In this document: positions 33,923 to 41,971 of the stretch, one piece after another | Layout of the letters: every line of letters begins with the position of its first letter | Position numbering within the stretch: the first letter of the stretch is position 1 | Source of the DNA: JBGAPI01 sp044221335 | GTDB taxonomy: Bacteria; Pseudomonadota; Gammaproteobacteria; Xanthomonadales; Ahniellaceae | Direction: 5' to 3' | Assembly: GCA_044221335.1 (NCBI GenBank) | Contig: JBGAPI010000025.1 | Span: 1-64,000, forward strand | DNA: 64,000 bases | Made by a program: the position numbers and the translations under genes | Notes under the pieces: model-generated | The model's input: only the letters and a program-made list of their open reading frames with translations | Told to the model about the DNA's origin: nothing | Database searches by the model: none

Positions 33923-34588
33923 TCAGGGTGCAGGCGCGTCCGGCTGCTTTTCCGGTCGCGCGGCGTCGAAGGCCGGGTCCTTGAGGCAGGTGTCGTAGAT
34001 CCGCCGGATGGTCGGATACGCATCGAGCGGCAGGCGGAAGCGCAACGCGTTGTAGACCTGCGGCACCAGGCAAATGTCGGCGAGCGAGGGCACGTCGCCC
34101 TCGCAGAACTCACCGGTCGAGGGATTGGAGGTGAGCAGCTCCTCGAGCGTGTCGAAGCCAAGCCGGATCCAGTGCTGCACCCAGAGGTCACGCTCTTCCT
34201 GCGGGACCTTTAACTCGCGCTCTAGATACTGCTGCACCCGCAGGTTGTTGAGCGGGTGGATGTCGCAGGCCACGACCTGCGCGAGGCCGCGGGCCCGGGC
34301 GCGTTCGCGCGCCGTGACCGGCAGCAGACGCGGGCCGTCGAAGGTCTCCTCGATGTACTCGACGATCGCCATCGACTGGCGGATCACCCGCTCGCCGTGC
34401 AGCAGCACCGGGATCAGTTCCTGCGGATTCACCGACTTGAAGCCGGGAAGGTGCTGCTCGCCGCCATCTTTCGCGAGGTTGACGGCGATCTGCTCGTACT
34501 GCAGCTCTTTCAGGTTCAACGCGATCCGCACCCGGTAGGCGGCACTGGAACGCCAGTAGCTGTAGAGCCTCAAGCGGTCAGTCGCCAT
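33923..34588 (-). CDS. maiA: Maleylacetoacetate isomerase (zeta-class GST)
   Basis: A 221-residue glutathione S-transferase fold with the zeta-class motif SYWRSSAAYRVRIALN (SSxxYRVRIAL, binding glutathione) near residues 10-25 and the C-terminal block DIHPLNNLRVQQYL. It isomerises maleylacetoacetate to fumarylacetoacetate, using glutathione, in tyrosine catabolism. It lies 314 bp downstream of fahA, separated by a repeat cluster, with hmgA and hpd further upstream on the same strand. The 277 bp after it, to pilU, contain no supported gene. Confidence 0.92.
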   Translation of the reverse strand: MATDRLRLYSYWRSSAAYRVRIALNLKELQYEQIAVNLAKDGGEQHLPGFKSVNPQELIPVLLHGERVIRQSMAIVEYIEETFDGPRLLPVTARERARARGLAQVVACDIHPLNNLRVQQYLERELKVPQEERDLWVQHWIRLGFDTLEELLTSNPSTGEFCEGDVPSLADICLVPQVYNALRFRLPLDAYPTIRRIYDTCLKDPAFDAARPEKQPDAPAP

Positions 34589-34655
34589 GGCGCGCTCCTC
34601 GCGTTGCTACGCAAATCGACTGTTCGACTTTAACCCAGGGGCACCGAGCCCAACA

Positions 34656-34880
34656 AGGCGCTGGATTGCTTCGCTGCGATCGCAATGACGGGACCGGGGC
34701 GGGCGGAATAACCCGTCATTGCGAGGAGGAGCGCAGCGACGACGAAGCAATCCAGTGCCCTTGCTCTTGCTCCGGCGCCAAGAAGAGCGAAGGCGCTGGA
34801 TTGCTTCGCTGCGCTCGCAATGACGGGACTGGGGCGGGCAAATGAACCCGTCGTCGCGAGGAGGAGCGCAACGACGGGCT
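34656..34880. repeat. Cluster of CATTGCGAGC palindromic repeats
   Basis: At least four arms of the dispersed element occur in alternating orientation: reverse at about 34656-34691, forward at 34713-34775, reverse at 34788-34827, and a degenerate forward arm at 34850-34880. GGGACCGGGGCGGGC-type linkers separate them. It fills the fahA-maiA gap and could contribute mRNA hairpins. Confidence 0.8.
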
Positions 34881-34902
34881 TGCGATGCCGATCGTCCTGC
34901 GG

Positions 34903-35904
34903 TCAGCCCGCCGCCGCGATCACCTGTTCGATCGCCCCAAACACGCTGACGCCGGCGCGGTCGAACATTTCGATGCGCACGACGTCGCCGAACTTCATGA
35001 ACGGTGTCGTCGGCTTGCCGTCGCGGATGATCTCGAGCATGCGCTTCTCGGCGAAGCAGGAGGCGCCGCGCGATTCGTCCTGGTTCGCGATGGTGCCGGA
35101 TCCGACGATCGTGCCGGCCGACAACGGCCGCGATTTCGCCGCATGGGCGACCAGCTGCGCGAAATTGAACTGCATGTCCTCGCCCGCCTCCGGCGCACCG
35201 AACCACGCACCATTGATATGGGAAACGAGAGGCAGGCAGACCTTGCTGTCCTGCCACGCGTCGCCGAGCTCGTCCGGCGTCACGAACACCGGCGACAGCG
35301 CCGAGCGCGGCTTCGACTGCAGGAAGCCGAAGCCCTTCTCGAGCTCGGCCGGAATGAGATTGCGCAGCGACACGTCGTTGACCAGGCCGATCAGCTGGAT
35401 GTGGCCGGCGGCGTCCGCGGCGGACACCGCCATCGGAACGTCGTCGGTGACGATCACCACCTCGGCCTCGAGGTCGATGCCATAGTCCTCGCTCGGCACC
35501 CGGACCGGATCGCGCGGCCCGTAGAAGCCGGCGCTGACCGCCTGGTACATCAGCGGATCGACGTAGAAGCTGTCCGGCACCTTCGCGCCGCGGGCGCGTC
35601 GCACGCGCTCGACGTGCGGCAGGTAGGCGCTGCCATCGACGAACTCGTAGGCGCGCGGCAGCGGTGCCGCCAGCGCCGCCGGATCGAGCGCGAACACCGG
35701 CTCGCCATTCAGCGTCTCGGCCTTGCCGGCCAGGTTCAACGCCTCCGACACCGCGTTGAGGCGCGGCGCGGTGTTTTCCCAGTCTTCCAGCGCGCGCTGC
35801 AGCGTCGGGGCGATGTCGGGGACGCGCACCGCGCGGGTGAGATCGCGGGAAGCGACGACCAGCGTGCCGTCGCGGCCGCCGTCCTTCAAAGTAGCGAGCT
35901 TCAT
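34903..35904 (-). CDS. fahA: Fumarylacetoacetate hydrolase
   Basis: A 333-residue member of the FAH family. Metal ligands and catalytic residues are in SEDYGIDLEAEVVIVTDDVP (Glu/Asp), LVNDVSLRN, and GSGTIANQDES. It hydrolyses the C-C bond of fumarylacetoacetate to fumarate and acetoacetate, the last step of homogentisate breakdown. The sequence start MKLATLKDGGRDGTLVVASRDL is family-typical for the bacterial short form. It overlaps the stop of the upstream membrane protein by 4 bases (ATGA), so that unknown gene is part of the operon. Confidence 0.93.
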   Translation of the reverse strand: MKLATLKDGGRDGTLVVASRDLTRAVRVPDIAPTLQRALEDWENTAPRLNAVSEALNLAGKAETLNGEPVFALDPAALAAPLPRAYEFVDGSAYLPHVERVRRARGAKVPDSFYVDPLMYQAVSAGFYGPRDPVRVPSEDYGIDLEAEVVIVTDDVPMAVSAADAAGHIQLIGLVNDVSLRNLIPAELEKGFGFLQSKPRSALSPVFVTPDELGDAWQDSKVCLPLVSHINGAWFGAPEAGEDMQFNFAQLVAHAAKSRPLSAGTIVGSGTIANQDESRGASCFAEKRMLEIIRDGKPTTPFMKFGDVVRIEMFDRAGVSVFGAIEQVIAAAG

Positions 35905-36923
35905 GGTGGGGTGGGTCCTGCGGTCGAATTCGAGGGAGGGGATTCTGCCAGCGTAGCCGGCGGCTTCGGCCTGGCGTAGACGGGGCACAGCAGCCACGCG
36001 ACCTGCCGGTCGAGCGCGTTGGTGAAGATGAGATCGACGAATCGTATCGCCTGGGCGGTCGACCACAGCAGCCCGACGACGACCACTGCCGGCAACACGC
36101 CGTTGCGAAAGCGCAGGCACCACCCGCGGATCACCCGCGTGGGACGAAGGACCTGCCGGTCCGAATACGGCCAGCGACCGGCTCTGAGGACGCGTCCCGA
36201 GTCGAGCATCGCGAAAATCGCCGCGCCCCAGACCAGCAGCAGCAGGTGGCCCAGCATCAGCGATGCGACATGGGCAGCGCCGAAATGATCGGACTCGGGG
36301 ATCGCCATCGCGCGCCCGTTCAACCAGGCGAGATCGGCGCGGCCGAGCACGAACAGGATGGCGCCGAATGCCAGAACCGGCGCGATCCGGCGCAGGCGAC
36401 TGGTCAGCGTCTCCCGCGGCGGGTAGACGATCGTGCCGTCGTAGCAGCTGCCGTCGGCGATCGACGAAGGCGGGCTCGTAGAGGTCAGATCCCGGAACAG
36501 CGCGGCGCTGCCGCCGGTCCGTTCGACCGCGACCCATACCTGCTGCTCGCCGCGCCCCAGCGCGAGCCATTCGTGCCAGGTCGCACCGAGCCGGGCCGCA
36601 CCGATCCAGGCGACGGTGCCGGCAGCGACCCTGAGATCGCGACGCGCGTCGTCGGCGCCGACGAGCCGGAGCAGGAGTCCCGTGGCGTCGCGGCCGAGCA
36701 CACCGAACTGTGGCGAGTGCCAGTTGATCAACCGCGGTGCACGGTCCTCCATCGTCGCGATCGCCACCGCGGTCGCGCCGTCGCCGAGCGCTCGACATTC
36801 ACGCTCCTGCGCGGCGCGCAGCATCGCTCGGCGACGCGACTGCAGGACCGCGGCGATCCACAGCGGCGAGGTGACGGCCAACGCGACCAGCACGTCGGTC
36901 ACGGAGAAGTCGAGTCGATTCAC
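35901..36923 (-). CDS. Unknown multi-pass membrane protein in the homogentisate operon
   Basis: A 340-residue protein with an N-terminal membrane helix (VTDVLVALAVTSPLWIAAVL), a soluble region (about 30-165) with Trp-rich segments (INWHSPQF, WIGAARLGATWHEWLALGRGEQQVWV), and about three further helices (180-290). It ends in a Pro-rich tail. The family is unrecognised. It sits between hmgA and fahA and its stop overlaps the fahA start, so it is co-translated with the pathway. A transport or anchoring role is only a guess. Confidence 0.7.
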   Translation of the reverse strand: MNRLDFSVTDVLVALAVTSPLWIAAVLQSRRRAMLRAAQERECRALGDGATAVAIATMEDRAPRLINWHSPQFGVLGRDATGLLLRLVGADDARRDLRVAAGTVAWIGAARLGATWHEWLALGRGEQQVWVAVERTGGSAALFRDLTSTSPPSSIADGSCYDGTIVYPPRETLTSRLRRIAPVLAFGAILFVLGRADLAWLNGRAMAIPESDHFGAAHVASLMLGHLLLLVWGAAIFAMLDSGRVLRAGRWPYSDRQVLRPTRVIRGWCLRFRNGVLPAVVVVGLLWSTAQAIRFVDLIFTNALDRQVAWLLCPVYARPKPPATLAESPPSNSTAGPTPP

Positions 36924-36988
36924 GATCGGACGATTCCGTCGGCGGAAGTGCGCATGGCCGTGGATCTGGGGTCCGAACGCGGGCGGGC

Positions 36989-37013
36989 AATTCCGGCGCC
37001 TAGCGCCGGAATT
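36989..37013. terminator. Hairpin with the hmgA stop codon in its loop
   Basis: Perfect 11-bp arms AATTCCGGCGC (36989-36999) and GCGCCGGAATT (37003-37013) enclose only CTA, the complement of the hmgA TAG stop. No T tract follows on the minus strand. It could pause ribosomes or protect the hmgA 3' end, partitioning the operon between hmgA and the downstream genes. Confidence 0.65.
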
Positions 37014-38322
37014 GGTTCCGAAGCCCCTGCCAGCACTTCCAGTAGTCGCGCTGCAGCTCCGGCGCGTCCATCGCCTGGCGGGTCGGGTGCAGCACGCCGC
37101 GGGTCTCGAACATGAAGGCCATGGTGTCGACGACGTGCGTCGGCTTCGTGGTGTCGATCGCGCTCGCCTTGGCGAACACGTCGGCGTCCGGACCGTGGCC
37201 GCTCATGCAGTTGTGCAGGCTGGCGCCGCCGGGAACGAAACCCTCTTCCTTGGCGTCGTAGATGCCATGCACGAGGCCCATGAACTCGCTCGCGACGTTG
37301 CGGTGGTACCAGGGCGGACGGAAGGTGTTCTCGGCGACCAGCCAGCGCGGAGGGAAGATCACGAAGTCGAGGTTGGCCCAGCCCGGCGTGTCCGACGGCG
37401 AGGTCAGCACGGTGAAGATCGACGGGTCCGGGTGGTCGTAGCTGATCGAACCGATGGTGTTGTAGCGGCGCAGGTCGTACTTCACCGGCGTGTAGTTGCC
37501 GTGCCAGCCGACCACGTCGAGCGGCGAGTGGCCGATCCGCGCCGACCAAAGCCGGCCCTGGAACTTGTTGACCAGTTCGAAATCGCCCTCGAGCTCCTCG
37601 AACGCGGCCACCGGCGCCAGGAAGTCGCGCGCGTTCGCCATGCCGTTCGATCCGATGGGTCCCAGCTCTGGCAGGCGCAGGTGGGCACCGAAGTTCTCGC
37701 AGACGTAGCCGCGCGACGGGCCGTCGAGGAGGTCGACGCGGAAGCGCACGCCACGCGGGATGATCGCGATTTCCTGCGGCTCGACCTCGAGCACGCCCAT
37801 CTCGGTGGCGATGCGGAGCCGACCCTGCTGCGGCACCACCAGCATCTCGGCATCGGAGTTCATCGCGTAGCGACCGGTCATCGAGCGCGTCGCGGTGTAG
37901 GCGTGGATGCCGATGCCGGCACCGGCGGCGGCGCTGCCGTGGCCGGCCATCGCGACCAGGCCGTCGATGAAGTCGCCGGCGTCGGCCGCGATCGCCCGGG
38001 CGCCCCAGCGCAGCTGGTTCGGCGTCGCCGGCAGCTCGTCGAAGCGGTTGTGGAAGCTGGTTTCAGGGAGGAGCTCGAATGGCGCGTGCACCGCACCCGG
38101 GCGGATCCGGTAGAACCAGGTCCGGCGGTTGACGTGGCGCGGCGCGGTGAACGCGGTGCCGGACAGCTGCTCGGCGTACAGGCCGTGCGCGGCGCGCTGC
38201 GGCGAGTTCATTCCGACCGGCAGGGTGCCTGCCACCGCCTCGGTGGCGAACTCGTTGCCGAAGCCGGACTGGTAGGCGAGGCCGGCGGCGACGCTGACGT
38301 GGGTGGCGTGGGCGTGGTTCAT
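37000..38322 (-). CDS. hmgA: Homogentisate 1,2-dioxygenase
   Basis: A 440-residue dioxygenase that opens the ring of homogentisate to maleylacetoacetate. The sequence shows the family features YQSGFGNEFATEAVAGTLP near the start, NRRTWFYRIRPGAVH, WHGNYTPVKYDLRRYNTIGSISYDHPDPSIFTVLTSPS, and iron-binding FPPRWLVAENTFRPPWYHRNVASEFMG with the His/Glu ligands, then SGHGPD near the C-terminus. It starts 4 bp after the hpd stop, so the two are co-transcribed. The stop lies in the hairpin listed at 36989-37013. Confidence 0.96.
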   Translation of the reverse strand: MNHAHATHVSVAAGLAYQSGFGNEFATEAVAGTLPVGMNSPQRAAHGLYAEQLSGTAFTAPRHVNRRTWFYRIRPGAVHAPFELLPETSFHNRFDELPATPNQLRWGARAIAADAGDFIDGLVAMAGHGSAAAGAGIGIHAYTATRSMTGRYAMNSDAEMLVVPQQGRLRIATEMGVLEVEPQEIAIIPRGVRFRVDLLDGPSRGYVCENFGAHLRLPELGPIGSNGMANARDFLAPVAAFEELEGDFELVNKFQGRLWSARIGHSPLDVVGWHGNYTPVKYDLRRYNTIGSISYDHPDPSIFTVLTSPSDTPGWANLDFVIFPPRWLVAENTFRPPWYHRNVASEFMGLVHGIYDAKEEGFVPGGASLHNCMSGHGPDADVFAKASAIDTTKPTHVVDTMAFMFETRGVLHPTRQAMDAPELQRDYWKCWQGLRNQFRR

Positions 38323-38326
38323 GGCC

Positions 38327-39388
38327 TTACAGCACCCCGCGGCGCATCTGGTCGCGTTCGATGCTCTCGAACAGCGCCTGGAAGTTGCCTTCGCCGAAGC
38401 CCTCGTTGCCCTTGCGCTGGATGATCTCGAAGAAGATCGGGCCGATGTTGGTCTCGGTGAAGATCTGCAGCAGCAGCTTCTTCTTCGTCTCCTGGTCGGC
38501 GTCGATCAGGATCTTCAGTTCCTTCATCCGCGCCACGTCTTCCTTGTGGCCCGGGATGCGCTCGTCGATCACGTCATAGTAGGTGTTCGGCGTGTGCAGG
38601 AAGGTCACGCCCTGCGCGCGCATCGCGGTGATGGTCGCGTAGATGTCGTCGGTGAAGCAGGCGATGTGCTGGATGCCCTCGCCGTGGTACTGGTCGAGGT
38701 ATTCGTTGATCTGCGACTTCGGGTCGGAGGACTCGTTGAGCGGGATCCGCACCACGCCATCCGGCGCGGTCATCGCCTTCGAGACGAGGCCGGTCTTCGC
38801 GCCCTTGATGTCGAAGTAGCGGATCTCGCGGAAGCCGAACAGGCGCTCGTAGTAGTCGGACCACTTCGCCATGTTGCCGAAGTAGAGGTTGTGGGTCAGG
38901 TGGTCGATGAAGGTCAGCCCGAAGCCGAACGGCTCGCGGTCGACGCCGGCGATGAACTCGAACTCGGCCGCGAACGGGTCGACACCGTCGGTGACGAGGT
39001 ACAGCATGCAGTCGCCGATGCCCTTGATCACCGGCGCGGCGATCGCGCGGGTCTCGGCCTTGTGCGTCATCACCTCGGCGCCGCGCGTCGTCACCTCGGC
39101 CTGGACCTCGGCGCCGTCGCGCACCCGGATCGCGAAGCCGCAGGCGCAGGGGCCGTGCTTCGCGGCGAAGTCGGAAGCGAAGGAGTCCGGCTCGGCATTG
39201 ACCAGGAAGTTCACGCCGCCCTGGCGGTACAGCGTGATCGCCTTCGTCTTGTGCCGCGCGACGGCGGTGAAACCCATCTGCACGAACAGGCGATGCAGCG
39301 CTTCCGGCTGCGGCGCCGCGAACTCGACGAACTCGAAGCCGTGGATGCCGAGGGGGTTGGGGAACAGCGGGGTGGTCTGGGCGGACAT
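38327..39388 (-). CDS. hpd: 4-hydroxyphenylpyruvate dioxygenase
   Basis: A 353-residue non-heme iron dioxygenase that makes homogentisate from 4-hydroxyphenylpyruvate. The two vicinal-oxygen-chelate halves are visible; the C-terminal half has the iron ligands in GEGIQHIACFTDDIY (His) and GPIFFEIIQRKGNEGFGEGNFQALFESIERDQ (Glu). The end segment is the gate helix of the family. It heads the hpd-hmgA-(membrane protein)-fahA-maiA run and is divergent from the MarR gene at 39603, whose operator-like palindrome lies in the shared intergenic region. Confidence 0.96.
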   Translation of the reverse strand: MSAQTTPLFPNPLGIHGFEFVEFAAPQPEALHRLFVQMGFTAVARHKTKAITLYRQGGVNFLVNAEPDSFASDFAAKHGPCACGFAIRVRDGAEVQAEVTTRGAEVMTHKAETRAIAAPVIKGIGDCMLYLVTDGVDPFAAEFEFIAGVDREPFGFGLTFIDHLTHNLYFGNMAKWSDYYERLFGFREIRYFDIKGAKTGLVSKAMTAPDGVVRIPLNESSDPKSQINEYLDQYHGEGIQHIACFTDDIYATITAMRAQGVTFLHTPNTYYDVIDERIPGHKEDVARMKELKILIDADQETKKKLLLQIFTETNIGPIFFEIIQRKGNEGFGEGNFQALFESIERDQMRRGVL

Positions 39389-39460
39389 GGCGGGCTCGCT
39401 GGTTGATGGGGTGCGGCGGTCATCGCCGTCCAGGAATCGTTCATCGCGGCGGCTCGGCCG

Positions 39461-39560
39461 TAGGGCCCAGGGCCCAGGGCCCAGAAGAGCAGGCTCGGCT
39501 TTCGACCGAAGCGCAGGCGCACGTCGACGCGCTCTTCTGGGCCCTGAGCCCTGGGCCCTG
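39461..39560. repeat. GGGCCCAGGGCCC inverted repeat
   Basis: Arms of about 30 bp (39461-39490 and 39531-39560), built of tandem GGGCCCA/GGGCCCT units followed by AGAAGAGC/GCTCTTCT, face each other around a 40-bp spacer. It occupies most of the hpd-MarR intergenic region and is probably a dispersed repeat element. Confidence 0.7.
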
Positions 39561-39571
39561 CTCCCGATATA

Positions 39572-39585
39572 GTTTCACCTGAAAC
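39572..39585. promoter_or_regulatory. MarR-type operator
   Basis: A perfect 14-bp palindrome GTTTCACCTGAAAC ending 17 bases before the MarR ATG and overlapping a -10-like TATAGT (39567-39572). Its size and position fit a MarR dimer site regulating its own gene and possibly the divergent hpd operon. Confidence 0.75.
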
Positions 39586-39602
39586 CATTCAAGACGCAAG
39601 CC

Positions 39603-40063
39603 ATGGAACACGCCCACCTCGACCTCGAGCACTTCCTGCCCTATCAGCTGTCGGTGCTGTCCAACCGGATCAGCGGGGCGATCGCGGCCGAGTACGAGGA
39701 CCGCCATCAGCTACCGGTGACGGAATGGCGGGTGATCGCCGTGCTCGGTCGCTTCGACGGGCTGTCGGCCAACGAGGTCGCCGCACGCACGGCGATGGAC
39801 AAGGTCGCGGTCAGCCGCGCGATCGCGCGGCTGATCGCCGCCGGCCGCGTGCGCCGGCGCATCGACCCCGCCGACCGTCGCCGTTCGATGCTGCGCCTCA
39901 CGATCCGCGGCCGCGCGGTGTTCGACGACGTGGTGCCGCGGGCGATGGCGGCGGAGCGGCGCCTGCTCGGCCGTGCTCGCGCCGGAAGAAGCGCAAGGCG
40001 CTGGCGACGATCCTCACGGCGCTGACGGAACAGGGCCTCCCGGCGCTCGAGGCCCCCCGGTAG
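39603..40063 (+). CDS. MarR-family regulator of the homogentisate genes, double frameshift near the 3' end
   Basis: A winged-helix MarR protein: LEHFLPYQLSVLSNRISGAIAAEYEDRHQLPVTEWRVIAVL (dimer helices), NEVAARTAMDKVAVSRAIARLIAAG (recognition helix) and RRIDPADRRRSMLRLT (wing). As read, the frame ends at 40025 with an Arg-rich nonsense tail after RRLLG. Removing one base near 39971 and one near 39993 restores VLAPEEAQ and then ALATILTALTEQGLPALEAPR, ending at TAG 40061-40063, a normal MarR C-terminus giving about 152 residues. Two single-base insertions 20 bases apart suggest sequencing error more than decay. It is divergent from hpd with a palindromic operator, so likely regulates that pathway. 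Confidence 0.8.
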
Positions 40064-40141
40064 GGCGGCCACTGGCCGCCATGGCGAGGCGCACGGCGGC
40101 AACAAACGACGTTTCGCGATGGCGGCCGTTGGCCGCCCTAC
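40060..40141. repeat. TAGGGCGGCC palindromic repeat
   Basis: GTAGGGCGGCCA at 40060 and its reverse complement ending at 40141 flank a spacer with an internal CGCCATGGCG-like and GCGATGGCGG part. Its TAG is the stop codon of the restored MarR reading frame. Confidence 0.75.
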
Positions 40142-40170
40142 GAAAAGCCCGCCTCGCGGCGGGCTTTTCG
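40141..40170. terminator. Bidirectional rho-independent terminator
   Basis: Perfect 13-bp arms CGAAAAGCCCGCC and GGCGGGCTTTTCG with loop TCGC. T-rich on both strands after the GC core, it serves the convergent MarR gene and the peptide transporter gene. Confidence 0.9.
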
Positions 40171-40192
40171 TTTCGCGCGCAGGCGGCTGCGT

Positions 40193-41688
40193 CTACTTCA
40201 CGCCGTGCATCAGCTTGTTGATCAGTGGCGCGATGATCAGCAGCAGCACGCCGGCCCCCATCAGCAGGTAGAAGCTGAAGGTGAATCCGTGCAGCGCGGA
40301 ATCGATGGTGAGGCCGGTCTCGCCGGAGATCTTGGCCGCCAGGTTGCCGGCCAGCTTGTTGCCGAGCGAGATGCTCATGAACCACGCGCCCATGGTCGCG
40401 CCGACCATGTGCGCCGGCGCCAGCTTGGTCACCATCGACAGGCCGATCGGCGAAATGCAGAGCTCGCCCATGGTCTGCAGCACGTAGCACACCGCCAGCG
40501 GCCAGAACGGGATCATCTTGTTGGCGTCGACGAAGCTGGTCAGCGCCCACATCAGCACCAGGAAGCCGAGCGCGTTGCCGATCAGGCCGAAGGCGAACTT
40601 GCGCGGGATCGACGGCAGGCGATTGGCCTTCTCCAGGATCGCCCAGATCGCGGTGATCAGCGGACCGAGTGCGACGATCGCCAGCGGGTTCACCGACTGG
40701 AACCAGCCGATCGGGAATTCCCAGCCGCCGAACATCTTGCGGTTGACCACCTGCTCGGCGAGGAAGTTGAACGAGCTGCCGGCCTGCTCGAAGAACATCC
40801 AGAACAGGATGTTGGCGATGAACAGGATCAGCAGCGCGACGATCTTGTCCATCTGCACGCGGTCGGACTTCATGCCGGCGCCGACCAGCATCGCGCAGCA
40901 GCCGAGGAACACCGTCCACAGGATGTAGTCGAGGATCTCGTTCTTCGACAGCAGCAGGTAGATCAGCGGCAGCACCAGGATCGCGCCGCCGAGCACGATG
41001 CCGTAGCCGGCCATGCCCTGCTTGCCCGCCGGCGGATGTCCGACATGCAGCAGCTGGCCACGGCCGATGCCGAACCACAGGAGCCCGAGCAGCATGCCGA
41101 CACCGGCGGCCGCGAACACCGCGGAATAGTTCGGATGCTCCGGCGTACCGAACCACAGGGTGGCGGCCCAGCCGGTGATCAGCGGCGCGAAGAACGCGCC
41201 CGCGTTGATGCCCATGTAGAAGATGGTGAAGCCGGCGTCGCGCTTGAAGTCGCCCTGCGCATAGAGATTGCCGACCATCGACGAGATGTTCGGCTTGAAC
41301 AGGCCGTTGCCGACGATGATGAAGGACAGGCCGACCAGGAAGATGTTGTGGTCGGGCACCATCACGGTGAACAGGCCGATCGCGATCAGGATGCCGCCCA
41401 GCATGACCGAGCGCTGGAAGCCGAGAATCTTGTCGGCGACCATGCCACCGAACACGCCAGGTGGCGTAGACCAGGGCGGTGTAGGCGCCGTAGGTACGGC
41501 TGGCACTGGCCTGGCCCCGCCGGGTCCCCGCCGAAGAAGGCCGCCACGATGTACAGCGTCAGCGCCCAGCGCATGCCGTAGTAGCAGAAGCGCTCCCAGA
41601 ACTCCGTCATGAACAGCATCCACAACGGCTTCGGATGACCCCACTGCGGGGTGAAATCGGTGGGGCTGCCCGTACGCGCGTTCGACAT
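40193..41688 (-). pseudogene. POT/PTR-family oligopeptide:H+ symporter, two frameshifts
   Basis: A proton-coupled peptide transporter of about 498 residues in reconstructed form. The N-terminal part (start 41688, AGGAG 6 bases upstream) reads PKPLWMLFMTEFWERFCYYGMRWALTLYIV, containing the ExxER signature (EFWERFCYYG). Near 41520 the frame changes and ASASRTYGAYTALVYAT can be read; near 41462 it changes again to GVFGGMVADKILGFQRSV, after which the frame is open to the TAG at 40193. Further POT features include GNGLFKPNISSMVGNLY and FTIFYMGINAGAFFAPLITG. The two shifts are within about 70 bases and the rest is perfectly conserved, so sequence error is as likely as a real pseudogene. A strong terminator follows. 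Confidence 0.85.
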
Positions 41689-41971
41689 CATCGGCTCCTG
41701 CAGGATCCGTGGCGGCGACCGCCCTCCGCGGGCGCCGGCCAAAAAAGTGCGCAAGGATTACTGGCTGGCGCCGCGGCCGTCAAACGCTTTTGCCTGCTGC
41801 AGTGCAGCATGTCGCGGGGATAGTGATTCGCGAATCGACGCGCCGTGCTCGGCCCGGAATCACCGCGTCGCGATCCACCCTCCCGCAGCGCACGGCACCG
41901 CCGTCGCACCGGTGTCGCGACCAAGCTCGGGGCGCCCACCCGAATCGACGCTCCGCGCCCGCATCGCACCG

